Positions 1 through 8,023 of a DNA stretch of 64,000 bases are shown here, in pieces. The stretch spans positions 348,335 to 412,334 of the forward strand of contig CBDDYU010000002.1 in assembly GCA_965235655.1 (NCBI GenBank), in the 5' to 3' direction. A program made the translations under genes and the position numbers. The stretch's first letter is position 1. Each line of letters begins with the position of its first letter. Under the pieces are notes generated by a model. That model had not been told where the DNA came from. It saw nothing but the letters and a program-made list of their open reading frames with translations, and searched no databases. This stretch comes from CBDDYU01 sp965235655. GTDB taxonomy: Bacteria; Pseudomonadota; Alphaproteobacteria; Pelagibacterales; Pelagibacteraceae.

Positions 1-862
1 GAAATACCTTTCAACATCTAATTTATTATTTAATGTTGATGAAATTGAAATTACAGATATTGATAAAATTGCAATTGTTGAAAAAGCGGTTCATGAAAAA
101 AATTATTCGGAAAATGATCTATATGAATTATATAAACGTTTCCAATTTAAAATTGATCAATTATTAAATGCTACAGAGCTTTACAAGTCATTACCCTCGA
201 TAGAGGCTAAAGCATTAATTTATCAAAGAATTCTTCTAACTTCAGAAACTAGTAAGAAATTAGAGTTAATGAAAATTTTAAAAGATATTTTTATCAAAGA
301 AAATATAAGTCTTGCATTTGATGAAGAGCTTAAAAAATTTTTGAAAGAGATGAATCCTGACACTATTCCAGCTAATTTTACTACATTTTATACAGCAAGT
401 TTAAATAGTGAGGAAAAACTAGATAAGAAAATTAAATTTAATAATAAAATAATCCATCAGTCTAAATTGATTAGTTACTTTGGAGGAGAATACTCTAAAA
501 AAGATATAGAAAATGAAGTTGATGAATTGTTAAAAGAAATTAAAAAAGATAAAAAATATTTTGTTTCAAAAAAAGATATTATATTTCTAGAGACACTAAA
601 ATCAGATGGAGTTGAAATTTCAAAAAAATATGATGATTTGTATGAGATTATTCAAACTGAAATGCCTGCTGATATTCAAAATATGATCGATAATAATGAA
701 AAAGCCCTAGCTTTATTAAGAATTACTCAGGTAATTGGTGAAGATAAAATTGAAAATATGGACGATGATACTATCTATTTTTTAATTAATACTCTTAATC
801 AATTAAATGTAGATTCAATACGTAATAAAATCTTATTAAAAGTTCTTCCTTTAAAAGTTTAA
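1..862 (+). CDS. Hypothetical protein, 5' end cut off by window edge
   Basis: The reading frame is open from the first bases of the window to the TAA at 862, so the gene starts upstream. An internal ATG at 269 would give 197 residues, but the frame continues unbroken to the left with similar composition, so I treat that ATG as internal. About 286 residues are visible. The protein is acidic and lysine-rich, looks largely helical, and has no signal peptide or membrane segment in the visible part. I do not recognise the family. It ends 25 nt before def and runs in the same direction, so it may be cotranscribed with def-fmt-truA. Confidence 0.75.
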   Translation, partial: KYLSTSNLLFNVDEIEITDIDKIAIVEKAVHEKNYSENDLYELYKRFQFKIDQLLNATELYKSLPSIEAKALIYQRILLTSETSKKLELMKILKDIFIKENISLAFDEELKKFLKEMNPDTIPANFTTFYTASLNSEEKLDKKIKFNNKIIHQSKLISYFGGEYSKKDIENEVDELLKEIKKDKKYFVSKKDIIFLETLKSDGVEISKKYDDLYEIIQTEMPADIQNMIDNNEKALALLRITQVIGEDKIENMDDDTIYFLINTLNQLNVDSIRNKILLKVLPLKV

Positions 863-887
863 AAATTATAATAAAATAAATATAATT

Positions 888-1406
888 ATGGCGGTTAAAA
901 CTATACTAACAGAACCAAACAAAATTCTTAGACAAATTTCTAAGCCAGTAGAAAAAGTTGGCAAGGAAGAACAAAAGTTAATGGATGACATGTTGGATAC
1001 TATGTATGCTGCTAATGGCATAGGGTTAGCGGCTATACAAATAGGTGTACCAAAGAGAATAATTGTTATGGATATCAGCAAAGATCAAGATAAAAAAGAA
1101 CCAAGATACTTTGTTAATCCAGTTATAAAAAATAAAGATGAACAAAAAACAACTTATGAAGAAGGCTGTCTTTCAGTTCCAAACCAGTTTGCTGAAATTG
1201 ATCGACCCAGCCAATGTGAAGTAGAATATTTGGATTATAATGGTGTTCCCCAATTGTTAAAAGCTGAGGGTTTGCTTGCTACTTGTATTCAGCATGAAAT
1301 GGATCATTTAGAGGGAATTTTATTTATTGATTATTTATCAAAATTAAAAAAATCGATGATTATTAAAAAACTATCTAAAGCTAAGTCTGATAGAATAGTT
1401 GTTTAA
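888..1406 (+). CDS. def: Peptide deformylase
   Basis: Removes the formyl group from the N-terminal methionine of new proteins, using a metal (normally Fe2+). All three family motifs are present: GIGLAAIQ (residues 44-51, Gln51), EGCLSVP (92-98, metal ligand Cys94) and QHEMDH (135-140, ligands His136 and His140, catalytic Glu137). The length of 172 residues is normal. The gene lies 3 nt before fmt, the enzyme that adds the formyl group, which is the usual def-fmt pairing. It acts in the cytoplasm at the ribosome exit. Confidence 0.97.
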   Translation: MAVKTILTEPNKILRQISKPVEKVGKEEQKLMDDMLDTMYAANGIGLAAIQIGVPKRIIVMDISKDQDKKEPRYFVNPVIKNKDEQKTTYEEGCLSVPNQFAEIDRPSQCEVEYLDYNGVPQLLKAEGLLATCIQHEMDHLEGILFIDYLSKLKKSMIIKKLSKAKSDRIVV

Positions 1407-1409
1407 TCA

Positions 1410-2342
1410 ATGTCTAAAAAGATAATTTTTATGGGTACGCCAATTTTTGCGGTGCCTATTCTTAAATCTCTTTATCAAAATGGTTATCCAGTATCTGTCG
1501 TTTATACACAGCCACCACAAAAATCACAGAGGGGTCAAAAAATCAATAAATCTCCAGTTCAAAATATGGCTGAAACTTTGAATTTAGAATTTAGAACACC
1601 AATTTCACTTAAAAATAATGATGAAGAATTTAATTACTTAAAATCTCTTGATGCAGATTTAGCAATTGTAGTTGCTTATGGACAAATAATTCCAAAAGAA
1701 TTTTTAAGTTTAACAAAAAAAGGTTTTATAAATATCCATGCTTCTATACTCCCAAAATGGAGAGGTGCTGCACCCATACAAAGATCTATCATTAATCTTG
1801 ATAAAGAAACTGGTATTAGCATAATGAAAATTGCAGAAGAATTAGATACTGGTCCAGTTTGTAATATTTATAAAATTAATATTAGTCATGATGAAAATGC
1901 TGAAGAAATTTCAGAAAAATTATCTTTAATTGCAGCAGAAAAAATTGTGGATGATATTGATGAAATCCTAGAGGATAAATCCAAATTTATAGAACAAACC
2001 CACTCTGAAGCTACCTACGCCTTAAAAATTAAAAAAGAAGAGGGTAAGTTAGATTGGAATATGCCTGCAAGAAACATTATTGGAAAAATTAATGGATTGT
2101 TCCCAGTTCCTGGTGGATGGTTTATTTATAAAGGTGAAAGATATAAAATTTTAAAAGCAGAATTAGCTAGTGGCAGTGGAGCTGTAGGTGAAGTTCTTTC
2201 CGATCAGCTCGAAATAGCATGTGGAGATGGTCATTCTATTAAAGTTTTAGAAATTCAAAGACAAGGAAAAAGAGCTCAAAATATTGGAGAATTTACCCTT
2301 GGTTCTCAGATAAAAGTTGGTGTGAACTTATCTGATGGTTAG
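1410..2342 (+). CDS. fmt: Methionyl-tRNA formyltransferase
   Basis: Formylates Met-tRNA(fMet) from 10-formyltetrahydrofolate for translation initiation. The N-terminal formyltransferase domain carries the Asn-His-Asp catalytic set: Asn108 and His110 in the segment NIHASILPKWRGAAPIQ, and Asp146 in ELDTGP. A C-terminal tRNA-binding domain follows from about residue 205. The 310-residue length is normal. It follows def by 3 nt and overlaps truA by 8 nt, so the three genes probably form one transcript. Confidence 0.97.
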   Translation: MSKKIIFMGTPIFAVPILKSLYQNGYPVSVVYTQPPQKSQRGQKINKSPVQNMAETLNLEFRTPISLKNNDEEFNYLKSLDADLAIVVAYGQIIPKEFLSLTKKGFINIHASILPKWRGAAPIQRSIINLDKETGISIMKIAEELDTGPVCNIYKINISHDENAEEISEKLSLIAAEKIVDDIDEILEDKSKFIEQTHSEATYALKIKKEEGKLDWNMPARNIIGKINGLFPVPGGWFIYKGERYKILKAELASGSGAVGEVLSDQLEIACGDGHSIKVLEIQRQGKRAQNIGEFTLGSQIKVGVNLSDG

Positions 2343-3075
2343 ATATCAAATTTTAATTGAGTATGTTGGTACTCTTTATAAAGGCTGGCAAATTCAAAAA
2401 AAAGGTAAAACAATTCAAGGATTAATCCAAGAAAATTTATCAAAACTTTTAAAAGAAAATATCACCCTGGTAGGCTCAGGAAGAACTGATGCAGGGGTGC
2501 ATGCAGAAGAACAATCAGCTCATTTTGATTGTAGTTATAATATTTTAAATTTAGATAAATTTTTAAAATCAATTAATCATTTTTTAAATAGAGAACAAAT
2601 TGCTATTTTAAAAATAAAAAAAAAGAAATTAGATTTTCACTCAAGATTTTCTGCAAAACAACGAATATACAAATATATAATTTTTAATAGAATTAGTGCA
2701 CCTGTTATAAATTCTGAGAGGGGATGGCATATTATTAAAAAGCTCGATCTAGATTTAATGAAAAGTGGAGCTAAAAAGCTGATGGGTACAAAAGATTTTT
2801 CAACTTTTAGAGCTTCGAGTTGTAATGCTAGAAGCCCTATAAAAACAATGTCCTCTGTTAAAGTAAAATCTATTAAAGATCGAATTGAAATAGAATTTCA
2901 ATCACAATCTTTTTTACAACAACAAGTAAGATCAATGGTCGGATGTTTAAAATATTTGGGTGAAAAAAAATGGACTTTAAAAAAATTTGAGACAGTTTTA
3001 AAATCTAAGCAAAGAAAATTATGTGCACCGCCTGCACCAGCGGCAGGTTTATTCTTAAAAAAAGTTATATATTAA
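2335..3075 (+). CDS. truA: tRNA pseudouridine(38-40) synthase TruA
   Basis: Converts uridines 38-40 of the tRNA anticodon arm to pseudouridine. The signature GRTDAGVHA is at residues 49-57, with Asp52 the catalytic aspartate. The 246-residue length is normal. The start overlaps the end of fmt by 8 nt, which suggests translational coupling. Its 3' end overlaps the convergent SET-domain gene by 11 nt, so transcription of the two strands must meet inside coding sequence. Confidence 0.96.
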   Translation: MVRYQILIEYVGTLYKGWQIQKKGKTIQGLIQENLSKLLKENITLVGSGRTDAGVHAEEQSAHFDCSYNILNLDKFLKSINHFLNREQIAILKIKKKKLDFHSRFSAKQRIYKYIIFNRISAPVINSERGWHIIKKLDLDLMKSGAKKLMGTKDFSTFRASSCNARSPIKTMSSVKVKSIKDRIEIEFQSQSFLQQQVRSMVGCLKYLGEKKWTLKKFETVLKSKQRKLCAPPAPAAGLFLKKVIY

Positions 3076-3547
3076 TTTTTTTTCTATTACTCATTGCAAA
3101 CTTTTTGTTAATTCTCCATCTAGACTCAGCTCTTATTATGTAGCCGCAGCAATTTTTAGACCCACATTTGCAAGGAAATTGTTTATAGTTTTCATCATAT
3201 CCAAAACCATAATCACAAGTTAACTCTTCTTCCTTTTTTATATCTTTTATAGCTTTAACCCAAAGTTTTAATCCCTTACCATCATAATCACAGTTATTAT
3301 TACAAGAGTGATTAATCAATCTTGCAGTATTCCATGAAAAATCACCATCAAGATCATAGCGCTTGTTGATCGTAAAAAGATAAATAGGTTTATTGTTATC
3401 GTATTTACTAGATTCTTCTGTTTGTTTTTTTGTAATTATTTTTCCAATATAATTTATTATTCTAGTACCTTCTTTAATATCTTTAGTGGCATAAAGGCCT
3501 CGACCTTTTTTATCAATTTTAGATTTATTGATTTTGTATAATTTCAT
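3065..3547 (-). CDS. SET-domain protein-lysine methyltransferase-like protein
   Basis: SET domains transfer methyl groups from S-adenosylmethionine to lysine side chains. At 160 residues the protein is almost only a SET domain. KGRGLYA (14-20) is the N-terminal glycine-rich SAM-binding turn. RLINHSCNNNC (76-86) is the NHSCxxNC core motif, and ELTCDYGF (108-115) carries the active-site tyrosine. A post-SET-like zinc motif follows with Cys126, Cys128 and Cys133. The gene is last in the minus-strand run below the histone-deacetylase-family gene (29 nt gap). The substrate is unknown; it may be a ribosomal or nucleoid protein. Confidence 0.88.
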   Translation of the reverse strand: MKLYKINKSKIDKKGRGLYATKDIKEGTRIINYIGKIITKKQTEESSKYDNNKPIYLFTINKRYDLDGDFSWNTARLINHSCNNNCDYDGKGLKLWVKAIKDIKKEEELTCDYGFGYDENYKQFPCKCGSKNCCGYIIRAESRWRINKKFAMSNRKKINI

Positions 3548-3576
3548 ATAAATTCTTTAGGTGTATAGAGTAATTA

Positions 3577-4506
3577 TTAGTTAAATTCTATTAAAGCATC
3601 AACGTGTCTTACGGTGCTATCTTGTAGGGCTTGAAGATCGTATCCACCCTCCAATATTGAAACCACTTTCCCAGCACAGTGTTTTTTTGATAATTCTAGT
3701 GTTCTTTTTGTTAAAGTATAAAAATCTTCAGTTTGCAGATATAGTTGAGCTAATGGATCATCTTTATGGGCATCAAAACCCGCAGAAAATAATATAAATT
3801 CAGGCTTAAACTGATTAATTTTATTAAGAATGCTTTCATAGGCATTTAAATATTGTTCTGAATTAGTGCCTGCTTCAAGTGGGATATTAAAGATATTATT
3901 AAATTTACCTTTTTCACTTTCAGTTCCTGAACCAGGATAATAAGGGTATTGGTGTGTTGATAAGTATAAAACTTTTTCATTATCATGAAATATATTTTGG
4001 GTTCCATTTCCATGATGAACATCAAAGTCTATAATAGCTACTTTAGTATACTTATATTTTTCTATTAGGTAGTTAGCGCCAACAGCCACATTGTTATAAA
4101 TACAAAATCCCATTGCTTTATTTTTTTCCGCATGGTGACCCGGAGGTCTTACAGCGCAAAAAGCATTTTTAAATTCTTTATTTTGTACACCATCTATAGC
4201 AGAAATAATTGAACCCACAGCATCTTTGGTTGCATCTTTACTACCAGGAGAAACTATTGTGTCTCCATCGAGAAAGGTAAATCCATTAGTTGGAAAAGAT
4301 TGATCCACAAAATTTATATAATCCAAGCTATGAGTTTTAACTAATAATGAGCTATCAAAGCTGGATGGTTTTTTCCAAATTAATTGTTTATTGTTAATTT
4401 TTTTAAAATTTTCAATTACACTTGTTACACGATCTATTTTTTCAGGATGACCTTCGCCGGTATTATGGTTTTGATAAGTGTCTGAGGTTATCAGTCCTGT
4501 TTTCAC
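3577..4506 (-). CDS. Histone deacetylase family hydrolase (acetoin utilization/HDAC superfamily)
   Basis: Zinc-dependent amidohydrolase of the arginase/deacetylase fold, 309 residues. RPPGHHA (120-126) holds the paired histidines His124 and His125. IIDFDVHHGNGTQ (158-170) holds zinc ligands Asp162 and His164, and SAGFDAHKDDPL (241-252) the third ligand Asp245. EGGYD (286-290) supplies the catalytic Tyr289. Bacterial members deacetylate proteins, polyamines or small molecules, so the substrate cannot be named. It overlaps dapE by 4 nt upstream and is followed by a SET-domain gene, an unusual pairing of lysine-modification folds. An acetylpolyamine amidohydrolase is the main alternative. Confidence 0.9.
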   Translation of the reverse strand: MKTGLITSDTYQNHNTGEGHPEKIDRVTSVIENFKKINNKQLIWKKPSSFDSSLLVKTHSLDYINFVDQSFPTNGFTFLDGDTIVSPGSKDATKDAVGSIISAIDGVQNKEFKNAFCAVRPPGHHAEKNKAMGFCIYNNVAVGANYLIEKYKYTKVAIIDFDVHHGNGTQNIFHDNEKVLYLSTHQYPYYPGSGTESEKGKFNNIFNIPLEAGTNSEQYLNAYESILNKINQFKPEFILFSAGFDAHKDDPLAQLYLQTEDFYTLTKRTLELSKKHCAGKVVSILEGGYDLQALQDSTVRHVDALIEFN

Positions 4507-5657
4507 TTGAAATAATTTTTTAAAATTTGAGAATAAATTAAGGTTAATTTTTTTAAATCTGACACCGAAACTGCCTCATCAACTTTATGCATAGTTTTAC
4601 CAACTAGGCCAAATTCTAGACACGGAGTAATTTTTCTAATAAATCGTGCGTCTGAAGTTCCTCCAGTCGTAGACAATTGTGGTTTTACTTTTGTAATTTT
4701 TTTAATCACATCTTGAATCATAAATGTAGTAGAGTTTGGTTTAGTCAAAAAAGCTTCTCCAGAAACACTATATTCAATATTAAATTTGGATTTAGTTTGT
4801 TTTGTAATTTTATTAAAAATTTTATTTAGTTTTGTTTTAATTGAGCTTGAAGAATGTTTATTATTAAATCTAATATTGAACGTAGCATTCGCCTCACCTG
4901 GAATTACATTATCAGCAGAGTTTTCAATATTAATTTTAGTAATTTCTAAATTAGTAGGTTGAAAATCTTTTGTTCCTTTATCAAACTTTATTGCTTTTAA
5001 AGTAGATAAAATTTTTACAAGTATAGTGGATGGATTGTTGGCTCTATGTGGATAAGCAACATGACCTTGAGTACCTATTATTTTTAATCGACCAGTCATA
5101 CTTCCTCTACGACCTATTTTTATCATTTCTCCTAGCTTGTTAGGGTTAGTTGGTTCTCCAACTAGGCAAAAATTAATTTTTTCTTTTTTTCTTTTTAAAT
5201 ATTCTACAACTTTTTTTGTGCCATTAATTGCAACACCTTCTTCATCACCGGTAATTAAAAGACTTATAGAACCATTAAAATTATTGTTTTTAGTGAAGTT
5301 ACTTACAGCAGTTACAAATGCTGCAATAGAGCTTTTCATATCATTAGCTCCACGTCCAATAAGATGTCCTTTTTTAACTATGGGTTTAAATGGATTTACA
5401 GTCCAATCTTTAAGATTTCCAGGAGGTACAACATCTAAGTGTCCAGCATAACAAAAGTTTAAGCCTTTAGTGCCCAATCGTGCATAAAGGTTTTTAACAG
5501 GCTTGCTGTTCTTCTCTTTAAATTCTAAAATTTTTGTTTTGAAACCTAACGATTTAAGTGTTTTTTCTAAAAACCTCATCACACCCGCATCAACAGGGGT
5601 TACTGTTGGAAATTTGATTAGCTCTTTTGCCAATTCAAGTTCATTGATAGAAGGCAT
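4503..5657 (-). CDS. dapE: Succinyl-diaminopimelate desuccinylase
   Basis: Hydrolyses N-succinyl-LL-diaminopimelate to LL-DAP and succinate in lysine and peptidoglycan precursor synthesis. It is an M20 di-zinc peptidase of 384 residues. Visible elements are AGHLDVVPPG (71-80; His73, Asp75), the bridging Asp106 in GANDMKS, LITGDEEG (134-141; Glu139/Glu140) and TSDARFI near the C-terminus. It lies 4 nt downstream of dapD, the enzyme that puts on the succinyl group, and overlaps the HDAC-family gene by 4 nt. Confidence 0.95.
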   Translation of the reverse strand: MPSINELELAKELIKFPTVTPVDAGVMRFLEKTLKSLGFKTKILEFKEKNSKPVKNLYARLGTKGLNFCYAGHLDVVPPGNLKDWTVNPFKPIVKKGHLIGRGANDMKSSIAAFVTAVSNFTKNNNFNGSISLLITGDEEGVAINGTKKVVEYLKRKKEKINFCLVGEPTNPNKLGEMIKIGRRGSMTGRLKIIGTQGHVAYPHRANNPSTILVKILSTLKAIKFDKGTKDFQPTNLEITKINIENSADNVIPGEANATFNIRFNNKHSSSSIKTKLNKIFNKITKQTKSKFNIEYSVSGEAFLTKPNSTTFMIQDVIKKITKVKPQLSTTGGTSDARFIRKITPCLEFGLVGKTMHKVDEAVSVSDLKKLTLIYSQILKNYFK

Positions 5658-5661
5658 AAAT

Positions 5662-6480
5662 CTATTCTCTTAAAAGATCGTTAATTGAAGTTTTAGATCT
5701 TGTTTTTTCGTCAACTTGTTTAATAATTACAGCACAGTAAAGTGACGGTCCTTTGCCATCTTTACTAGGAAGACTTCCTGGAACCACAACAGAATAAGGA
5801 GGAATTTTACCATAAATAACTTCTCCCGTATTACGGTGAATAATTTTTGTTGATTGACCAATAAATACACCCATTGATAATACTGAACCTTCACCAACAA
5901 TTACTCCTTCAACAACTTCTGATCTTGCACCAATAAAACAATTATCTTCAACAATTGTAGGATTTGCTTGCATAGGTTCAAGTACACCACCAATACCAAC
6001 TCCTCCAGAAAGGTGACAATTTTTTCCAATTTGTGCACATGATCCAACAGTTACCCATGTATCAACCATAGTACCTTCATCTACATAAGCTCCAATATTT
6101 ACAAACGATGGCATCAAGACAACATTTTTTCCTATAAAAGATCCATGTCTTACAACACTATTTGGAACCATTCTGAAACCTGCTTTCATATGTTCATCTT
6201 TTCCCCAGCCAGCAGTTTTACCTCCAACTTTGTCCCACCAAGTTGCATACGGTCCTGATAATGTTTGCATTTCATTAACTCTAAAACTTAAAAGAATTGC
6301 TTTTTTGATCCATTGATGAACAACCCATTCTTTACCACTTTTTTCTGCAACTCTTAATTTGCCAGAATCGACAAGTTTAATCGTTTCTTTAATTGCATCG
6401 ATGATAGATGGGTCAGATTTATTACTAACTTTTTCTCTATTATCCCAGGCTGTGTTAATTATATTTTCAAATTCATTCAT
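5662..6480 (-). CDS. dapD: Tetrahydrodipicolinate N-succinyltransferase
   Basis: Succinylates tetrahydrodipicolinate with succinyl-CoA, the step before DapC and DapE in the succinylase branch of lysine synthesis. The 272-residue protein has the family layout: a helical N-terminal domain, then hexapeptide repeats forming a left-handed beta helix (about residues 105-225, rich in IGxNxxL-type repeats), then a short C-terminal domain. The gene is directly upstream of dapE on the same strand and 8 nt downstream of a HAD phosphatase gene. Confidence 0.96.
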   Translation of the reverse strand: MNEFENIINTAWDNREKVSNKSDPSIIDAIKETIKLVDSGKLRVAEKSGKEWVVHQWIKKAILLSFRVNEMQTLSGPYATWWDKVGGKTAGWGKDEHMKAGFRMVPNSVVRHGSFIGKNVVLMPSFVNIGAYVDEGTMVDTWVTVGSCAQIGKNCHLSGGVGIGGVLEPMQANPTIVEDNCFIGARSEVVEGVIVGEGSVLSMGVFIGQSTKIIHRNTGEVIYGKIPPYSVVVPGSLPSKDGKGPSLYCAVIIKQVDEKTRSKTSINDLLRE

Positions 6481-6488
6481 AATAATTT

Positions 6489-7160
6489 TTAGTTATTTTT
6501 TAATATATTAATTTTTTGTAAAAAAGAAGGCAAATTATTAATCTTGTAATCGATGTAAGGCTTATCAGCATCTTTTTTTGCAAAAGGCTCATCATTTTCT
6601 AACCAACAAGTTTTCATTCCTAAGTTTTTTGCTTGTTCTAAGTTATGCGCAATATCTTCAATTAAAATTGACTCATCTGGAATAATATTGAATTTTTTTA
6701 TAAGTTTTTCATAAGGATCTAAATGTGGTTTTGGTACAAAGTCAGCATCAGTTATATCAAAAGCGCCATCAAAAAGACCATCAATGCCCAATTGTTTTGT
6801 AATATTTTCAACATGTGCATGTGAGCCATTCGTAAAAATTATTTTTTTTTCTTTAATCTTTATTAACTCTTCTCTTAAAACCTTATCTTTGGGTAACCAA
6901 CTAATATCAATGTCATGAACAAATTCTAAAAATTCATGAGGATCAATATTGTCGTGATTCATTAGACCAGAAAGGGTGGTGCCATATTCATAAAAATATT
7001 TTTTTTGAATTTCTTTTGCCTTTATCAAATCAACATCAAATTTTTTTGATATGAATGAGGACATTTTTTTATCAACTTCTGAAAACACTTTAGTTTGACC
7101 ACTGTACAAAGTATTATCGAGATCAAAGATCCAATATTTTATTTCAGTTAAATCTTTCAT
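6489..7160 (-). CDS. HAD-family phosphatase, pyrimidine 5'-nucleotidase type
   Basis: A 223-residue haloacid dehalogenase superfamily hydrolase. Motif I is IFDLDNTL (11-18) with nucleophile Asp13 and acid Asp15. Motif II is FTNGSH, and the late motif LIEDIAHN carries the Mg-binding acid. The helical cap inserted after motif I matches the SDT1/YjjG-like pyrimidine 5'-nucleotidase group, but the true substrate is uncertain. It overlaps argB by 4 nt and precedes dapD by 8 nt, the arrangement of argB and dap genes seen in other alphaproteobacteria. Confidence 0.82.
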   Translation of the reverse strand: MKDLTEIKYWIFDLDNTLYSGQTKVFSEVDKKMSSFISKKFDVDLIKAKEIQKKYFYEYGTTLSGLMNHDNIDPHEFLEFVHDIDISWLPKDKVLREELIKIKEKKIIFTNGSHAHVENITKQLGIDGLFDGAFDITDADFVPKPHLDPYEKLIKKFNIIPDESILIEDIAHNLEQAKNLGMKTCWLENDEPFAKKDADKPYIDYKINNLPSFLQKINILKNN

Positions 7161-8023
7161 TGTCTAATTAAAGTTCCTGAACCTTTCTCTGATAGAAGCT
7201 CAAACAAAATTGAATGATCTTTTCTTCCATCAATTATTACTACACCTTTAACCCCATTACTTGCTACGTCTAAGCAATTATTGATTTTAGGGATCATGCC
7301 GCCTGAGATAGTTTCATCGTCTATTAATTCTTTAATAGTCTCACTATTTATTTCTGGAATTAGTTTTTTATTTTTATCAAGTACTCCCTCCACATCACTC
7401 ATTATAATTAATCTTCTCGCATTAAGCTTTTTAGCTATAAAACCTGCTGCAGTATCTGCATTGATATTATAAGTTTGACCATTCTCATCTAATCCTAAAG
7501 GTGCAATAACCGGAACTTGTTTAGTCTCAACGATATTATTGACAATATCTAAATCAATTTTAGTAGGCATACCAACATAGCCTAACTCTTCATTTTCTCT
7601 TACAACTCTAATAATATTATTTTCTTTTGAAGTAATCCTTTGCGCCTTACATCCTTTATCTTTTAATGCTTCAACAATTTCTTTGTTAAATTCAATTAAA
7701 ACTTCTTCAGCAACTTTAATAGTTTTATCATCAGTTACTCTAAGGCCTTTAATAAAGATGCTTTCAACACCTTCCTCTTTTAATTTGTTAGAAATTCTCT
7801 TTCCTCCTCCGTGTACAATGACAGGTATGAAACCTAATTTATTTAATATGGCTATATCATCTATGAATATATGAAATAATTTATCATCAACTAAAACACT
7901 ACCACCACATTTAATGACAATGTATTCATCATTATATTTTTCTAAATACTGTTTAACTTCTGAAATAGAGGGACCATTATCTGGTAGTATTTGGATTAAA
8001 TCTTCTTCTTTAATGGGCAACAT
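7157..8023 (-). CDS. argB: Acetylglutamate kinase
   Basis: Phosphorylates N-acetylglutamate with ATP, the second step of arginine synthesis. The 288-residue amino-acid-kinase fold shows IKCGGSVLVDD (37-47) and HGGGKRIS (71-78), the two glycine-rich loops that hold ATP and substrate. The N-terminal helix before the fold is of the type found in arginine-regulated hexameric enzymes, so feedback inhibition is possible. The gene shares 1 nt with yidC upstream. argD, argF and argJ lie elsewhere in this window. Confidence 0.95.
   Translation of the reverse strand: MLPIKEEDLIQILPDNGPSISEVKQYLEKYNDEYIVIKCGGSVLVDDKLFHIFIDDIAILNKLGFIPVIVHGGGKRISNKLKEEGVESIFIKGLRVTDDKTIKVAEEVLIEFNKEIVEALKDKGCKAQRITSKENNIIRVVRENEELGYVGMPTKIDLDIVNNIVETKQVPVIAPLGLDENGQTYNINADTAAGFIAKKLNARRLIIMSDVEGVLDKNKKLIPEINSETIKELIDDETISGGMIPKINNCLDVASNGVKGVVIIDGRKDHSILFELLSEKGSGTLIRQ

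Noticed and set aside
5137..5451. 104-residue plus-strand frame inside dapE
   Set aside because: Antisense shadow of dapE; composition is the reverse complement of a well-supported gene and no ribosome-binding site is visible.
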